Source of the DNA: Bordetella sp. 02P26C-1
GTDB taxonomy: Bacteria; Pseudomonadota; Gammaproteobacteria; Burkholderiales; Burkholderiaceae_B
Assembly (NCBI RefSeq): GCF_009763255.1
Contig: NZ_WSJB01000032.1
Span: forward strand, 222,231-286,230
Direction of reading: 5' to 3'
Length of the DNA stretch: 64,000 nt
The notes below the pieces were generated by a model. It was not told the origin of the DNA. It did not search any database and was given only the letters and a program-made list of their open reading frames with translations. Positions 1-11,710 of this stretch are shown here, piece by piece; the stretch's first letter is position 1; each line of letters opens with the position of its first letter. A program made the position numbers and the translations under genes.

Positions 1-282
1 ACCTTGGTCATCATGGGTGTAAGTCTGAGGGAAAACCCGGAATATGGCAAGAGTTTTTTCTGTGGCGCAGCCCAGGAAACGGGCCGCCAGAACTCTCATT
101 TTGTGCCGATACTTCAGGCACTTACAGCGCGTTTTCGGCGTAGAAATCAGGTTTGTAACGGCGACCGGACAGTAACCGCCATTAAACGCTTTTGCGGCGC
201 AACAACGACATTTAGTTTTCGCTGCGGCGCCCACTCGGGCCCCGTACAGGGCCCCTGAAGACCACCGCCGGCCGCCCTTGCA

Positions 283-2304
283 TCATCCGCCTAATATCAG
301 GCGCTGCTTGAGGGCCGTCAACGCATCGCGCGCGGCCGCCGCCTGTTCGAACTCCAGATTCCGGGCGTGATCCATCATGAGCTTCTCGAGCCTACGGATC
401 TCCTTGGCCATCGCTTTCTCGTCCGTCAAGATTTCGGTGTTAACGGGTGTCTCCAACGCTTCCTCGCGGGCCGGGGCCACAATGCCGTCGATCAGTTCGC
501 GCACGGCCTTGTTCACGCCCCGCGCGGTGATACCGTGATCGGCATTGAACTTCAACTGCTTCTCGCGTCGGCGCTCGGTTTCGTCCATGGCCTTGCGCAT
601 CGAAGCCGTGATCTGATCGGCGTACAAAATGGCATAGCCATTCAAATTTCGCGCCGCGCGTCCGATCGTTTGGATCAAACTCCGTTCGGAACGCAGGAAG
701 CCTTCTTTATCCGCATCGAGGATCGCCACCAAGGACACCTCAGGAATGTCCAAGCCTTCCCGCAAGAGGTTGATGCCGACGAGCACATCAAAAGTCCCCA
801 GGCGCAGGTCACGGAGGATTTCGACCCGTTCGACGGTGTCAATGTCGGAGTGCAGATAGCGTACGCGGATACCGTGCTCGGTCAGGTAGTCCGTCAGATC
901 CTCGGCCATGCGCTTGGTCAGCGTGGTCACAAGCACCCTTTCCTGCTTGGCCACGCGCAGTTTGATCTGGCCCAACAGATCATCGACCTGGGTACGTGCC
1001 GGGCGCACTTCGACGATCGGATCGACCAGACCGGTGGGACGCACGACCTGTTCGACGACGTTGTCCGCATGCTCTTGCTCATAGGCCGAAGGCGTCGCAG
1101 AAACGAAGACGCACTGACGCATGCGGGCCTCGAATTCCTCGAGCTTGAGCGGCCGGTTATCCATGGCGGAAGGCAGGCGAAAGCCGTATTGCACCAGGGT
1201 TTCCTTGCGGGCGCGGTCACCACGGTACATGCCGCCAAGCTGCCCTATCGTTACGTGACTCTCGTCGATGAACATCAGCGCATCGGCGGGAAGGTAATCA
1301 ATCAGCGTGGGCGGCGGCTCGCCGGGGCCGGCCCCCGACAGGTGGCGGGAATAGTTTTCGATCCCTTTGCAAAAGCCTAGCTCCTGCAGCATTTCCAGGT
1401 CAAAGCGCGTGCGTTGCTCGAGGCGTTGCGCTTCGACGAGCTTGCCTTCGGAGGTAAAGAACTTCAGGCGTTCGCGCAGTTCTTCCTTGATGGTTTCAAT
1501 CGCACGCAGGACCGTGTCACGCGGCGTCACGTAATGCGAACCCGGGTAAACGGTGAAACGCGGCACTTTCTGGCGCACACGGCCCGTGAGCGGATCGAAC
1601 AGCTCCAGGGTTTCAATTTCGTCGTCGAACAGCGTCAGGCGCAGTGCAAGCTCCGGGCTTTCCGCCGGGAAGATGTCTACGGTTTCGCCGCGTACACGGA
1701 AAGTGCCCCGGGTGAAATCGGCATCATTGCGCGTGTATTGCATGGCCACCAGGCGCGCCAGAATCTCGCGCCGGGAAATGCGGTCACCCGAGCGCAGAAT
1801 GAGCACCATGGCGTGATAGTCGCCGGGGTTACCGATACCGTAAATGCACGATACCGTGCCCACGATCACGGTGTCGCGGCGTTCCAGCAGGCTCTTGGTC
1901 GCCGACAATCGCATCTGCTCGATGTGCTCGTTGATGGACGAATCCTTTTCGATGAACAGATCGCGCGTCGGCACATAGGCCTCGGGCTGGTAGTAATCGT
2001 AGTACGAGACGAAATACTCGACGGCGTTCTTCGGGAAGAACTCGCGCATCTCGGCGTACAGCTGCGCGGCGAGCGTCTTGTTTGGCGCCAAGACGAGCGC
2101 CGGGCGGCCCAGACGCGCGATGATGTTCGCCATCGTATAGGTCTTGCCCGAACCGGTGACGCCCAGCAGCGTCTGGTACATGAGCCCGTCGCGGATGCCT
2201 TCGGTCAACGCCTCGATGGCCGTCGGCTGGTCACCGGCCGGCGGATAAGGCTGATAGAGGTGAAACGGGCTGTCGGGAAATTCGACGAATCCAGGAGCTG
2301 TCAT
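283..2304 (-). CDS. uvrB: UvrABC system protein B (excinuclease subunit)
   Basis: Damage-verification helicase-like subunit of nucleotide excision repair; it is loaded by UvrA and then recruits UvrC. The 673-residue length is normal for UvrB. The Walker A motif GVTGSGKT lies near residues 48-55, the Tyr-rich beta-hairpin ([13 protein letters not shown]) used for strand insertion near 96-108, and the helicase motif [11 protein letters not shown] in the second RecA-like domain. A C-terminal UVR coiled-coil motif ([22 protein letters not shown]) is present. The ATG start at 2304 opens directly into the family N-terminus. It is divergent from the aminotransferase gene, with 78 bases between them. 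I see no LexA box in that gap, so SOS control is not evident here. Confidence 0.97.
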   Translation of the reverse strand: MTAPGFVEFPDSPFHLYQPYPPAGDQPTAIEALTEGIRDGLMYQTLLGVTGSGKTYTMANIIARLGRPALVLAPNKTLAAQLYAEMREFFPKNAVEYFVSYYDYYQPEAYVPTRDLFIEKDSSINEHIEQMRLSATKSLLERRDTVIVGTVSCIYGIGNPGDYHAMVLILRSGDRISRREILARLVAMQYTRNDADFTRGTFRVRGETVDIFPAESPELALRLTLFDDEIETLELFDPLTGRVRQKVPRFTVYPGSHYVTPRDTVLRAIETIKEELRERLKFFTSEGKLVEAQRLEQRTRFDLEMLQELGFCKGIENYSRHLSGAGPGEPPPTLIDYLPADALMFIDESHVTIGQLGGMYRGDRARKETLVQYGFRLPSAMDNRPLKLEEFEARMRQCVFVSATPSAYEQEHADNVVEQVVRPTGLVDPIVEVRPARTQVDDLLGQIKLRVAKQERVLVTTLTKRMAEDLTDYLTEHGIRVRYLHSDIDTVERVEILRDLRLGTFDVLVGINLLREGLDIPEVSLVAILDADKEGFLRSERSLIQTIGRAARNLNGYAILYADQITASMRKAMDETERRREKQLKFNADHGITARGVNKAVRELIDGIVAPAREEALETPVNTEILTDEKAMAKEIRRLEKLMMDHARNLEFEQAAAARDALTALKQRLILGG

Positions 2305-2382
2305 GCTAGACTGTCTCTCAGGGTAAACCCCCCATTATCCATAGCACTGCTTGTTGCGTCTATCTCTCCTTAGCGAACCCTC

Positions 2383-3585
2383 ATGAGCTCTCTTTTCGAT
2401 TCCGTCGAACTTGCGCCGCGCGACCCCATTCTGGGCCTGAACGAACAGTACAACGCCGATCAGCGTCCCGGGAAAGTCAACCTGGGCGTGGGCGTGTACT
2501 ACGATGACGACGGTCGCATCCCCCTGCTGAACGCCGTCCGTAAGGCCGAAATCGCGCGTATTGAAGCCGCCGCCGCGCGTGGCTATCTCCCCATCGAAGG
2601 TATCGCTGGTTACAACAAGGGTGCGCAAACGCTGCTGTTGGGCGCGGATTCCAAGCTGGCGGCCGAAGGCCGTGTGCTGACCGCCCAGGCACTGGGTGGT
2701 ACGGGCGCGCTGAAAATCGGCGCCGATTTCCTGCGTCAGCTGCTGCCGCAATCCAAGGTTCTGATCAGCAACCCCAGCTGGGAAAACCACCGCGCCCTGT
2801 TCGAGCGCGCCGGCTTCCCGGTGGACACCTATGCGTATTACGATGCCGCGACGCACGGTCTGGACTTCCAAGGCATGCTGGCTTCCCTGCAAGCCGCGCC
2901 GGAACAGACGATTGTCGTGCTGCACGCTTGCTGCCATAACCCGACCGGCGTGGACCCCACGATCGAGCAGTGGGAACAGATCGCTCAGGTCGTGAAGGCA
3001 CGCAATCTGGTGCCGTTCCTGGACATCGCCTACCAAGGCTTTGGCGCCGGTCTGCAAGAAGACGCCGCCGTGGTCCGCATGTTTGCCGATCTCGGCCTGA
3101 CGATGCTGGTCAGCTCGTCGTTCTCGAAGTCGTTCTCGCTGTATGGCGAGCGCGTCGGCGCCCTGACGGTCGTCGCTGGCAACCAAGACGAAGCCAAGCG
3201 CGTGCTGAGCCAACTCAAGCGCGTCATCCGTACGAACTACTCGAACCCGCCCACCCATGGCGGCACGGTAGTTTCGTCGGTGCTGAACACGCCCGAGCTG
3301 TACACCCTTTGGGAAGAAGAGCTCGCTGGCATGCGCGATCGTATTCGTCTGATGCGTCAGCAGCTGGTCGAAAAGATCAAGACCGCGGGTGCGACGCAAG
3401 ACTTTAGCTTCGTGCTGCAACAGCGCGGCATGTTCTCGTACTCGGGTCTGACCTCGGCGCAGGTGGATACCTTGCGCGAAGAGCACGGTATCTACGCGGT
3501 GAGCAGCGGCCGTATCTGCGTCGCGGCGCTCAACAGCCGTAACATCGATACGGTGGCGAAAGCCATTGCCGCGGTGATCAAGTAA
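2383..3585 (+). CDS. tyrB: Aromatic amino acid aminotransferase (class I, PLP)
   Basis: Cytoplasmic PLP-dependent transaminase of the AspC/TyrB branch, moving amino groups between aromatic amino acids or aspartate and 2-oxoglutarate. The 400-residue length fits. The PLP-binding lysine lies in SSSFSKSFSLYGERVG at about residue 249, HNPTGVDP marks the substrate/PLP loop, and NYSNPPTHGG near residue 286 is typical. A neighbouring uvrB is common for this gene in Burkholderiales (recalled, not checked). TyrB versus AspC specificity cannot be settled by eye; the TyrB-type N-terminus favours the aromatic enzyme. Confidence 0.9.
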   Translation: MSSLFDSVELAPRDPILGLNEQYNADQRPGKVNLGVGVYYDDDGRIPLLNAVRKAEIARIEAAAARGYLPIEGIAGYNKGAQTLLLGADSKLAAEGRVLTAQALGGTGALKIGADFLRQLLPQSKVLISNPSWENHRALFERAGFPVDTYAYYDAATHGLDFQGMLASLQAAPEQTIVVLHACCHNPTGVDPTIEQWEQIAQVVKARNLVPFLDIAYQGFGAGLQEDAAVVRMFADLGLTMLVSSSFSKSFSLYGERVGALTVVAGNQDEAKRVLSQLKRVIRTNYSNPPTHGGTVVSSVLNTPELYTLWEEELAGMRDRIRLMRQQLVEKIKTAGATQDFSFVLQQRGMFSYSGLTSAQVDTLREEHGIYAVSSGRICVAALNSRNIDTVAKAIAAVIK

Positions 3586-3600
3586 GCATTGCGTCACATA

Positions 3601-3631
3601 GATCGAGGCACGCGCGAACGCTGCCTCGATC
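3601..3631 (+). terminator. 10-bp stem hairpin after the aminotransferase gene
   Basis: Arms at 3601-3610 and 3622-3631 are perfect complements (GATCGAGGCA / TGCCTCGATC) with an 11-base loop, 15 bases after the stop codon. No T tract follows, so it may act as a 3'-end stabilising hairpin rather than a terminator. Confidence 0.45.
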
Positions 3632-3637
3632 GAGAAG

Positions 3638-3773
3638 GCCCCTCCCCAAGGAACTGTCGCAACGGGTCGGACGAGAATCCGACCCATTGCAAGCTGCACC
3701 GATCCCAAGAAGTCGGATGAATGTCCAACTTTTGAAGTGCAGCTCAGGACAGAGAAAGCGGAGGGGCTTTTTT
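3638..3773 (+). ncRNA. Candidate multibranched structured RNA ending in a T tract
   Basis: Closing arms GCCCCTCC (3638-3645) and GGAGGGGC (3760-3767) pair across more than 110 bases and are followed by six T (3768-3773). Nested inside are CTGTC (3654-3658)/GACAG (3748-3752), an 8-bp hairpin GGGTCGGA/TCCGACCC (3664-3671/3678-3685), and a 7-bp stem AGCTGCA/TGCAGCT (3692-3698/3738-3744) that encloses CCGA/TCGG (3699-3702/3713-3716). No protein-coding gene occupies it. It could be a small RNA, or a processed or terminator-bearing 3' end of the aminotransferase mRNA. It does not show the conserved core of 4.5S, 6S or tmRNA. The 385-base gap between the aminotransferase and lexA holds this, the preceding hairpin and the lexA promoter. 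Confidence 0.4.
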
Positions 3774-3936
3774 GGCCGGTTTTGGCGGATCACGTTCATT
3801 CAGTGCCGTACCCGATCGGGTCGAAGCTGAATGCTACCCCGGACGATTAGGCGACACAGCGCTCGCGGGCCCCCAGCGCCACGCCCTCGCAATGCGGGCG
3901 ACTTGCAATTTCTAGCCGTCTCGTCCAGAATCCTGA

Positions 3937-3952
3937 CTGTATATTCATACAG
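3937..3952 (+). promoter_or_regulatory. LexA (SOS) box upstream of lexA
   Basis: The 16 bases are CTGT-ATATTCAT-ACAG, an exact match to the CTGT-N8-ACAG operator, centred about 26 bases before the lexA start. This implies autoregulation of lexA and the classical gammaproteobacterial/betaproteobacterial type of SOS box. Confidence 0.93.
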
Positions 3953-3970
3953 TCCACGCGGATCATTGCC

Positions 3971-4663
3971 ATGGCTACCAAACTCACCGCTCGCCAACAG
4001 GAAATTTTGACCCTAATCCGGCAGACGGTGGCACGCACCGGTTTCCCCCCCACGCGCGCCGAGATCGCGCGCGCATTGGGATTTCGTTCGCCCAACGCCG
4101 CCGAGGACCATCTGAAAGCCCTGGCGCGTAAAGGCGCGATCGAGCTGACGGCAGGCGCCTCGCGGGGCATTCGGTTGATCGAATCGGTCGAGACAGCCAC
4201 CGCCGCGCGCGAGAGCTCGTCAGCGGCCGCTGCTGCCTCCACGTTGGTGGGCATGGCGACGGAAACGATTACGCGGTTAATGCTGCCCCTGGTAGGACGC
4301 GTGGCCGCAGGCAGCCCCATCCTGGCCGCCGAGCATGTGGAACGTGAAGTCGGCGTAGATCCGGGGTTGTTTGCGCAAACGCCTGACTATTTGCTCAAGG
4401 TTCGCGGCATGAGTATGCGCGATGCTGGGATCTTGGAAGGTGACCTGCTGGCCGTCAAGCGCGTTGCCGAGGCACGCAATGGCCAGATCGTCGTGGCGCG
4501 CCTGGGTGACGACGTGACGGTCAAGCGCCTACAGCATCGCCAGGGACACATCGAGTTATTGCCCGAGAACCCGGAATTTGAGCCGATTCGCGTCGATGGC
4601 ACGCAAGAGTTTGCGCTGGAAGGCATTGCCGTCGGCCTGATCCGTACTCACGCATTGCACTAA
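3971..4663 (+). CDS. lexA: LexA repressor
   Basis: SOS transcriptional repressor with RecA-stimulated self-cleavage. The N-terminal winged helix (residues about 1-70, with [14 protein letters not shown]) binds the CTGT-N8-ACAG operator. The peptidase S24 domain has the Ala113-Gly114 cleavage site ([10 protein letters not shown]), the nucleophile Ser148 (GMSMRD) and the general base Lys185 (VTVKRL). At 230 residues it is longer than the roughly 200-residue E. coli protein; the extra length is an Ala/Ser/Thr-rich linker at about residues 73-100. It has its own operator 19 bases upstream. It is convergent with lon, and a strong hairpin separates the two. Confidence 0.96.
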   Translation: MATKLTARQQEILTLIRQTVARTGFPPTRAEIARALGFRSPNAAEDHLKALARKGAIELTAGASRGIRLIESVETATAARESSSAAAAASTLVGMATETITRLMLPLVGRVAAGSPILAAEHVEREVGVDPGLFAQTPDYLLKVRGMSMRDAGILEGDLLAVKRVAEARNGQIVVARLGDDVTVKRLQHRQGHIELLPENPEFEPIRVDGTQEFALEGIAVGLIRTHALH

Positions 4664-4831
4664 AGAATATAGTTGTCGCGCTAACGCTTCAGGTGCGATG
4701 TGTCTGGACCTGTAAGCGCGGGGCATGGCGCAACGTGAAGTAGTCTGTGCTATCGAAGGAACGCCCCAAATTCCCATAGGAATTCAGGGTCTAGTCTCGC
4801 CATAACGAAGCGAAGACCCGTTGCCGCCGAA

Positions 4832-4885
4832 CACAAAAGCCCGCGGCTGCAGTCGTATCGACGTCTGCAGCCGCGGGCTTTTGTG
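4832..4885. terminator. Bidirectional terminator with a 21-bp perfect stem, lexA/lon
   Basis: Arms at 4832-4852 and 4865-4885 are perfect complements (CACAAAAGCCCGC... / ...GCGGGCTTTTGTG) around a 12-base loop. A- and T-rich ends on both sides allow termination in both directions. It sits between the convergent lexA and lon genes; the rest of the 272-base gap shows nothing else. Confidence 0.85.
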
Positions 4886-4935
4886 CAGCAGTGTTACTTA
4901 CAGGCGCCCTTACGGACGCCCGCTGGTTGCCGCGA

Positions 4936-7398
4936 TCAGTGCTTAATCACAGGATCAGCCGTCGCACTGGAGCTTTCCGCAGCTTTCGCTGCCAGAGGCT
5001 CCTTTACGACTTCGTCCTCGGCCAGGGGCTCTGGCATGCGCTCGAGCGCCAGTTCCAAGACCTTGTCGATCCAGCGCACAGGAATGATTTCCAGCTGGTT
5101 TTTGACGTTGTCCGGGATCTCCGCCAAGTCTTTGACGTTTTCCTCGGGGATCAGCACGGTTTTGATGCCACCACGGTGAGCAGCCAGGAGTTTTTCCTTT
5201 AGCCCGCCAATCGCGAGGACTTCCCCGCGCAGCGTGATTTCGCCCGTCATCGCCACATCTGCCCGCACGGGAATGCGCGACAGGGCCGACACCATGGCCG
5301 TGGTGATGGCGATACCGGCCGATGGACCGTCTTTAGGCGTGGCGCCTTCGGGCACGTGGACGTGCATGTCACGCTTTTCAAAGACGGTATCGGCAAAGCC
5401 CAAACGGCGCGCGCGCGAGCGCACGACCGTGCGGGCCGCCTCGACCGATTCCTTCATCACGTCGCCCAGCGAGCCGGTACGCTGAATCGCGCCCTTGCCT
5501 GGCATGTCCGCGACTTCGATGGTGAGCAGATCGCCGCCCACTTCGGTCCAAGCGAGTCCTGTCACCTGGCCGATCTGGTTTTCCTTCTCGGCCATACCGA
5601 ACGAATAGCGGCGCACGCCCAGATATTTGCTGAGGTTGTCCGCATCGACGTGCACGGGGGTGACGGGCGAAGATGCTGCCTTGCCAGACGCCTTGGCTTC
5701 GTCGGCTTGAGCGAGCAGTTCCTTAACGACCTTACGGCAGATCTTGCCCACTTCGCGCTCGAGGGCGCGCACACCGGCTTCGCGGGTGTAGTAGCGAACA
5801 ATGTCACGCAAAGCTGAGTCATCCACCACCAGTTCGCTTTCCTTGACGCCGTTGTTCTTCATGAGCTTCGGCAGCAAGTGATCGCGTGCGATATGGATTT
5901 TCTCTTCCTCGGTGTAACCCGACAGACGGATGACCTCCATACGGTCCAGCAGCGCGGGCGGAATATTCAGCGTGTTGCTGGTCGCCACGAACATCACGTC
6001 GGACAAATCGAAGTCGACTTCGATGTAGTGATCCTGGAAGGTGTGGTTTTGTTCGGGGTCGAGCACCTCGAGCAGCGCGGACGCGGGATCACCACGGAAG
6101 TCCATGCCAAGTTTGTCGATCTCGTCGAGCAAGAATAAGGGATTGCGCACCCCGACTTTGCTCATGTTCTGCAAGATCTTTCCGGGCATCGAGCCGATAT
6201 AAGTGCGACGGTGGCCGCGAATCTCTGCCTCGTCGCGCACACCGCCGAGCGCCATCCGCACGAATTTGCGGTTGGTCGCACGCGCGATGGACTGACCCAG
6301 CGAAGTTTTACCCACGCCCGGAGGGCCAACCAGACACAGGATCGGTGCCTTGACCTTGTCGACGCGCTGTTGCACGGCCAGGTATTCGACGATGCGTTCT
6401 TTGACCTTTTCAAGACCGTAGTGATCGTCGTCCAACACTTTCTCGGCGTTGCCGATCGAGTTGTTGATCTTGCTTTTCTTTTTCCAAGGCAGGCCGATGA
6501 GCGTGTCGATATAGTTGCGCACAACCGTCGCTTCGGCCGACATGGGCGACATCAGCTTGAGCTTTTTCAGCTCGGCGTCGGCCTTCTTGCGCGCATCCTT
6601 CGGCATATGCGCCGCGATGATTTTCTTTTCGAGCTCTTCGATGTCGGCGCCTTCCTCGCCCTCGCCCAGCTCTTTCTGGATGGCCTTGACCTGTTCGTTC
6701 AGGTAGTAGTCGCGCTGCGACTTCTCCATCTGCTTTTTGACCCGGCCGCGAATGCGTTTTTCGACCTGGAGGATGTCGATTTCCGTTTCGAGCTGGGTCA
6801 GCAGGCCTTCCAGGCGCTCGGACGTGGCCAGCACCTCGAGCATGCTTTGCTTTTGCTCGAGTTTGAGCGGCAAATGCGCGGCGATGGTGTCGGCCAGACG
6901 GCCCGCGTCGTCAATGCCCGCCAGCGAAGTGAGAATCTCGGGCGGAATCTTTTTGTTCAGTTTGACGTACTGCTCGAACTGCGCGACGATCGCGCGGCGC
7001 AAGGCTTCGGTTTCAGAGCTTTGCGTGACGTCGAGTTCTACCGGTGTAACACGGCAAACAAAATGGGTTTCGGCGTCATCGATCGTATCGATACGCGCGC
7101 GCTGGGTGCCTTCGACCAGAACTTTGACGGTGCCGTCGGGCAGTTTCAACATCTGCAGGATGCTTGCGACGCAACCGATTTCGTAGACGTCTTCGGGAGT
7201 CGGATCGTCCTTGCCGGCGGATTTCTGCGCGACCAGCATGATGCTCTTGCCCGACTCCATGGCGACTTCCAGCGCTTTGATCGAGCGAGGACGCCCGACA
7301 AACAGCGGAATAACCATGTGCGGGAACACCACCACGTCGCGCAACGGCAGCAGCGGCAGATCGATGGGTTCAGAAGGCAGGGTCTGGCTGGCAGACAT
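4936..7398 (-). CDS. lon: ATP-dependent protease Lon (La)
   Basis: Soluble homo-oligomeric AAA+ serine protease that degrades misfolded and short-lived regulatory proteins. It has an N-terminal substrate-binding domain ([15 protein letters not shown]), a coiled-coil middle, Walker A GPPGVGKT, and the C-terminal protease domain with the Ser693 (DGPSAG)/Lys736 (GGLKEK) dyad. The length is 820 residues if translation starts at the ATG at 7398, which has AAGGA about 7 bases upstream; an in-frame upstream extension to 7470 lacks family similarity. It is last in the order tig-clpP-clpX-lon and separated from clpX by a terminator and its own heat-shock-like promoter. Confidence 0.97.
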   Translation of the reverse strand: MSASQTLPSEPIDLPLLPLRDVVVFPHMVIPLFVGRPRSIKALEVAMESGKSIMLVAQKSAGKDDPTPEDVYEIGCVASILQMLKLPDGTVKVLVEGTQRARIDTIDDAETHFVCRVTPVELDVTQSSETEALRRAIVAQFEQYVKLNKKIPPEILTSLAGIDDAGRLADTIAAHLPLKLEQKQSMLEVLATSERLEGLLTQLETEIDILQVEKRIRGRVKKQMEKSQRDYYLNEQVKAIQKELGEGEEGADIEELEKKIIAAHMPKDARKKADAELKKLKLMSPMSAEATVVRNYIDTLIGLPWKKKSKINNSIGNAEKVLDDDHYGLEKVKERIVEYLAVQQRVDKVKAPILCLVGPPGVGKTSLGQSIARATNRKFVRMALGGVRDEAEIRGHRRTYIGSMPGKILQNMSKVGVRNPLFLLDEIDKLGMDFRGDPASALLEVLDPEQNHTFQDHYIEVDFDLSDVMFVATSNTLNIPPALLDRMEVIRLSGYTEEEKIHIARDHLLPKLMKNNGVKESELVVDDSALRDIVRYYTREAGVRALEREVGKICRKVVKELLAQADEAKASGKAASSPVTPVHVDADNLSKYLGVRRYSFGMAEKENQIGQVTGLAWTEVGGDLLTIEVADMPGKGAIQRTGSLGDVMKESVEAARTVVRSRARRLGFADTVFEKRDMHVHVPEGATPKDGPSAGIAITTAMVSALSRIPVRADVAMTGEITLRGEVLAIGGLKEKLLAAHRGGIKTVLIPEENVKDLAEIPDNVKNQLEIIPVRWIDKVLELALERMPEPLAEDEVVKEPLAAKAAESSSATADPVIKH

Positions 7399-7473
7399 AT
7401 CGGATTCCTTGATTTGACTCGGCGTAGTGAAAAGCGGACGCCAGGCAAACCCAGCTATCCTCGTCATCACGTC

Positions 7474-7503
7474 TCATATGGGAACAATAGCCGAAAATTC
7501 AAG
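7474..7503 (-). promoter_or_regulatory. Sigma-32-type heat-shock promoter candidate for lon
   Basis: Reading the minus strand, CTTGAA (7503-7498) is followed after 15 bases by CCCATAT (7482-7476), close to the known RpoH consensus CTTGAAA ... CCCCATNT with 13-16 bp spacing. It lies about 75 bases before the lon start codon, downstream of the clpX terminator. Confidence 0.6.
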
Positions 7504-7533
7504 CTATCGTCGTGCAGAGGGGCAGCAAAACAC

Positions 7534-7557
7534 AAAAAAACCCGTTACAAAACGGGT
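7534..7557 (-). terminator. Rho-independent terminator of clpX
   Basis: On the minus strand ACCCGTT-TTGT-AACGGGT forms a 7-bp stem with a 4-base loop followed by seven T. It lies about 90 bases after the clpX stop, between clpX and lon. Confidence 0.88.
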
Positions 7558-7649
7558 CATTTGCCTACTCAGCGGCCGGCTGCGTCACAGTGGCGCGCGC
7601 TCGGCGCGCGCCGTTCCGTTTACTCGCTGTTGCTAGTATGTCAGCCGTG

Positions 7650-8948
<1,299 letters not shown>

Positions 8949-9047
8949 ATGTGTTTCGTATCTCTGGTGAGAATGCGCCAGCCACAGGGCCGGCGTATTC
9001 AACGCTTACTTGGACGTCACCGCACTGCTCCGGGTTTTACCGCGAGC

Positions 9048-9701
9048 TTAGCCCTCGGAGCGGGATGCGAGAACCTTGTCCACCAACCCATACGATACCG
9101 CATCTTCAGCCGACATGAAGTTGTCGCGCTCGGTGTCGACGGCGATTCTCTCTACCGGCTGCCCGGTATTGTCGGCCAGAATGCGGTTCAAACGCTCGCG
9201 CAGGTCCAGAATTTCGCGAGCCTGGATCTGAATATCCGAGGCCTGACCCTGGGCACCGCCGGACGGCTGGTGAATCATGATGCGCGAGTTAGGCAGCGTG
9301 AAACGTTTGCCCTTCTTGCCAGCCGCCAGCAAGAATGCGCCCATGCTGGCCGCCAAGCCCGTGCACAATGTCGAAACATCGGGCTTGATGAACTGCATGG
9401 TGTCGTAAATGGCCATCCCGGCATACACCGACCCGCCAGGCGAGTTGATGTATAGCGAGATGTCCTTATCGGGGTTTTCCGATTCCAGGAACAGCAACTG
9501 CGCCACGATCAGATTGGCCGTGTTGTCATTGACCGGGCCAACCAGGAAGATCAGACGCTCGCGCAGCAGGCGCGAATAGATGTCATAGGCACGCTCTCCG
9601 CGACCAGACTGCTCGATGACCATGGGGATATAGCCCAGGCCGGTCGGCGTGACCGAAGACCCGCCGTACATTGCTGCATAGAAATCGGTAAACCTCTGCA
9701 T
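9048..9701 (-). CDS. clpP: ATP-dependent Clp protease proteolytic subunit ClpP
   Basis: Serine peptidase (S14) that forms the tetradecameric chamber partnered by ClpX. The catalytic triad is visible: Ser119 (GLAASMGAF), His144 (RIMIHQP) and Asp193 (ERDNFMS). The length of 217 residues includes a short propeptide, as in other betaproteobacteria. It starts 2 bases after the tig stop codon and is thus translationally linked to trigger factor. Confidence 0.97.
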   Translation of the reverse strand: MQRFTDFYAAMYGGSSVTPTGLGYIPMVIEQSGRGERAYDIYSRLLRERLIFLVGPVNDNTANLIVAQLLFLESENPDKDISLYINSPGGSVYAGMAIYDTMQFIKPDVSTLCTGLAASMGAFLLAAGKKGKRFTLPNSRIMIHQPSGGAQGQASDIQIQAREILDLRERLNRILADNTGQPVERIAVDTERDNFMSAEDAVSYGLVDKVLASRSEG

Positions 9702-9703
9702 AC

Positions 9704-11014
9704 TTACGCCATCCCCATCAACTGATCAAAGGGCACTTGCTCTTCGGTAACCTTGGCTTGTTCGAGCACGTGTTGCACGACGTTGTCTTCGAGCACGATT
9801 GCTTCGATTTCAGCGCGGCGCTGACGGTCGGACAGGTAGTAGCTGACGACCTGAGCCGGCTGCTCGTAGTTCTGCGCGAATTCCTCGATGCGAGCGCGGA
9901 CTTGCTCGGGCTTAGCCTGCAATTGTGCTTGCTTGACCAGCTCGGCAACCAACAGGCCCAGACGCACGCGGCGTTCGGATTCGGTGCTGAAAGCTTCAGC
10001 CGGGATGGGCACCGACTCGGCGTTCGGGATGCCACGCTGCTTGAGCTCTTCGCGGGCAGCTTGAACGCGGCTTTCCACGTCGCTGTCGACCAGGGCCTTG
10101 GGCACGTCGAACTTGGCGGCTTCGACCAGGGCGTCCATGACGCTGGCCTTGGTGCGGCCTTGCGAACGGGCTTTGACTTCGCGCTCGATGTTGGCGCGGA
10201 TGTCGGCCTTCAGCTTTTCGACATCGCCTTCGGCTTGGCCGAGGGCTTTGGCAAACTCGCCGTCGACTTCGGGCAACACGCCTTCGGCGACTTCCTTCAC
10301 GGTGATCGTGAATTCAGCGGTTTTACCAGCGACTTCCTGGCCTTGGTAGTCTTCGGGGAAGCTGAGCGGGAAGACCTTGGTCTCGCCAGCCTTCAGGCCG
10401 GTCGCGGCCGTTTCGAACTCAGGCAACATGCGGCCTTGGCCGAGCACGAACGAGAAGCCTTCGGCTTTGCCGCCTTCGAAGGGCACGCCGTCGATAGTGC
10501 CGGCGAAGTCGAGCGTGACACGGTCGCCGCTGGCAGCGGCGCGGTCTTCACGGGCTTCGTACGTAGCGCGCTGTTTGCGCAGCACGTCGAGGGTCTGGTC
10601 GACTTCGGCGTCGGTGACCGGGGTCTCGTAGCGGGTCACGGCCAGCGCGGACAGGTCCGGCACGGCGACTTCAGGATAGACCTCGAACGTGGCCGTAAAG
10701 GCTAACGTGTCTTCGGCGACGCCTTCGGTCTTGGGCTCCAGAGAAGGAGTGCCAGCGACACGCAGCTTCGCGGCTTCGATAGCTTGTTCAAACGCACGGC
10801 CGACTTGGCCATTGATCACGTCGTAGCGGATGCCAGGGCCGTGGCTACGTTCCAGCATGGCCAGAGGGGCCTTGCCAGGACGGAACCCGGGCACTTTGGC
10901 CGTACGGGCGACGCGCTTCAATTGCGCCTGGACTTCCTTTTCGACGTCGGCCACGGAAACCGACAGATCCAAGCGGCGTTCCAGACCAGAGAGGGTTTCA
11001 ACCACAGGCTGCAT
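9704..11014 (-). CDS. tig: Trigger factor (ribosome-bound chaperone, PPIase)
   Basis: Cytosolic chaperone that binds the ribosomal exit tunnel. The N-terminal ribosome-binding domain carries the signature PGFRPGKAP near residue 45. A central FKBP-type peptidyl-prolyl isomerase domain ([14 protein letters not shown], about residues 160-245) and a long helical C-terminal chaperone domain follow. It has 436 residues from the ATG at 11014; an upstream in-frame methionine at 11059 adds 15 residues foreign to the family. It is the first gene of the tig-clpP-clpX cluster. Confidence 0.96.
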   Translation of the reverse strand: MQPVVETLSGLERRLDLSVSVADVEKEVQAQLKRVARTAKVPGFRPGKAPLAMLERSHGPGIRYDVINGQVGRAFEQAIEAAKLRVAGTPSLEPKTEGVAEDTLAFTATFEVYPEVAVPDLSALAVTRYETPVTDAEVDQTLDVLRKQRATYEAREDRAAASGDRVTLDFAGTIDGVPFEGGKAEGFSFVLGQGRMLPEFETAATGLKAGETKVFPLSFPEDYQGQEVAGKTAEFTITVKEVAEGVLPEVDGEFAKALGQAEGDVEKLKADIRANIEREVKARSQGRTKASVMDALVEAAKFDVPKALVDSDVESRVQAAREELKQRGIPNAESVPIPAEAFSTESERRVRLGLLVAELVKQAQLQAKPEQVRARIEEFAQNYEQPAQVVSYYLSDRQRRAEIEAIVLEDNVVQHVLEQAKVTEEQVPFDQLMGMA

Positions 11015-11180
11015 CAAAATTATCCGAGAAATGGGTGAACGAACGGGTAAACCGGGCATTTTACCGGAAAGTTGGACCAGGCTGCGAAAACCGCTGCCAA
11101 GGGTCCGCTTAAGCCCGGCGTACGGCGTCTATCTCGGCCCCTGTCCAGTCGCTAAGAGTGCAGTGCTCGAACGAGCAAAC

Positions 11181-11209
11181 GCCCCTGAAAGCGTTGCGCT
11201 AACAGGGGC
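11181..11209 (-). terminator. Hairpin downstream of the first cold-shock gene
   Basis: GCCCCTG (11181-11187) pairs with CAGGGGC (11203-11209) and an inner AGCG/CGCT pair extends the stem. It lies 27 bases after the cold-shock stop; on the minus strand the following GTTTG is only weakly T-rich. Confidence 0.55.
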
Positions 11210-11236
11210 GAGGCCCACACGCGCCTGCCCGAAGAA

Positions 11237-11443
11237 TCAGCCGGCGACGGTGATGTTCTTTGCGCTGGGGCCTTTGGGGCCCTGCCCGACTTCAAAGCTC
11301 ACGCGCTGATTTTCCTGCAGCGACTTGTATCCGTCGCTGCGAATTTCCGAGTAATGGGCAAAGAGATCTTTGCTGCCATCATCCGGGGTAATAAAACCGT
11401 AGCCCTTTTCTGCGTTGAACCACTTGACGATACCTGTTGCCAT
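11237..11443 (-). CDS. Cold-shock protein (CspA family), copy 1
   Basis: Single OB-fold nucleic-acid chaperone of 68 residues. The two RNP motifs are clear: KGYGFI (RNP1) and LFAHY (RNP2; DLFAHYSEI). The first residues, [16 protein letters not shown], are typical. It probably binds single-stranded RNA and melts secondary structure. It lies upstream of tig on the same strand, but with a hairpin and more than 200 bases between, so it is likely a separate transcript. It differs from the neighbouring copy at scattered positions, so the two are old paralogues rather than a recent duplication. Confidence 0.95.
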   Translation of the reverse strand: MATGIVKWFNAEKGYGFITPDDGSKDLFAHYSEIRSDGYKSLQENQRVSFEVGQGPKGPSAKNITVAG

Positions 11444-11662
11444 GAGAGTGTCCTTACCTACTGAAGCGATTGCTCGCGGGATGCTAGATCGTCAAGGATG
11501 GGCAACAAAACTGCGGGTACCTGGGCGCCAATGAGACCGACACCATGTCGCTTGAAAATCTCGCAAATCCAGTTTATGAGGCGCGCGGGCCGACGTCAAA
11601 CTTTCAAATGGAAACAAGTTTTGTACGAAGACGGAATGTTTCGCCGCGATGGCGCGGGCAAC

Positions 11663-11685
11663 AAAAAAGCCCCTTGCGGGGCTTT
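11663..11685 (-). terminator. Rho-independent terminator of the second cold-shock gene
   Basis: AAAGCCCC (11666-11673) pairs with GGGGCTTT (11678-11685) around TTGC. The A run on the plus strand becomes the U tract of the minus-strand transcript. It lies 26 bases after the stop. Confidence 0.88.
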
Positions 11686-11710
11686 CGGATTCAGTTCCTA
11701 GATCTGTGGA

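Noticed and set aside
4..258. 84-codon reading frame at the left edge
   Set aside because: No ribosome binding site, no recognisable motif, and odd composition; the region 1-282 looks like non-coding downstream sequence of uvrB. A GGGCCC-CGTACA-GGGCCC hairpin at 237-254 has no T tract.
2335..3708. 457-codon frame opposite the aminotransferase gene
   Set aside because: It is the antisense shadow of a clear PLP enzyme, His/Arg-rich without any domain.
11060..11236. tRNA gene next to tig
   Set aside because: I looked for a cloverleaf because tRNA genes often lie near tig; no acceptor stem with TPsiC arm was found.
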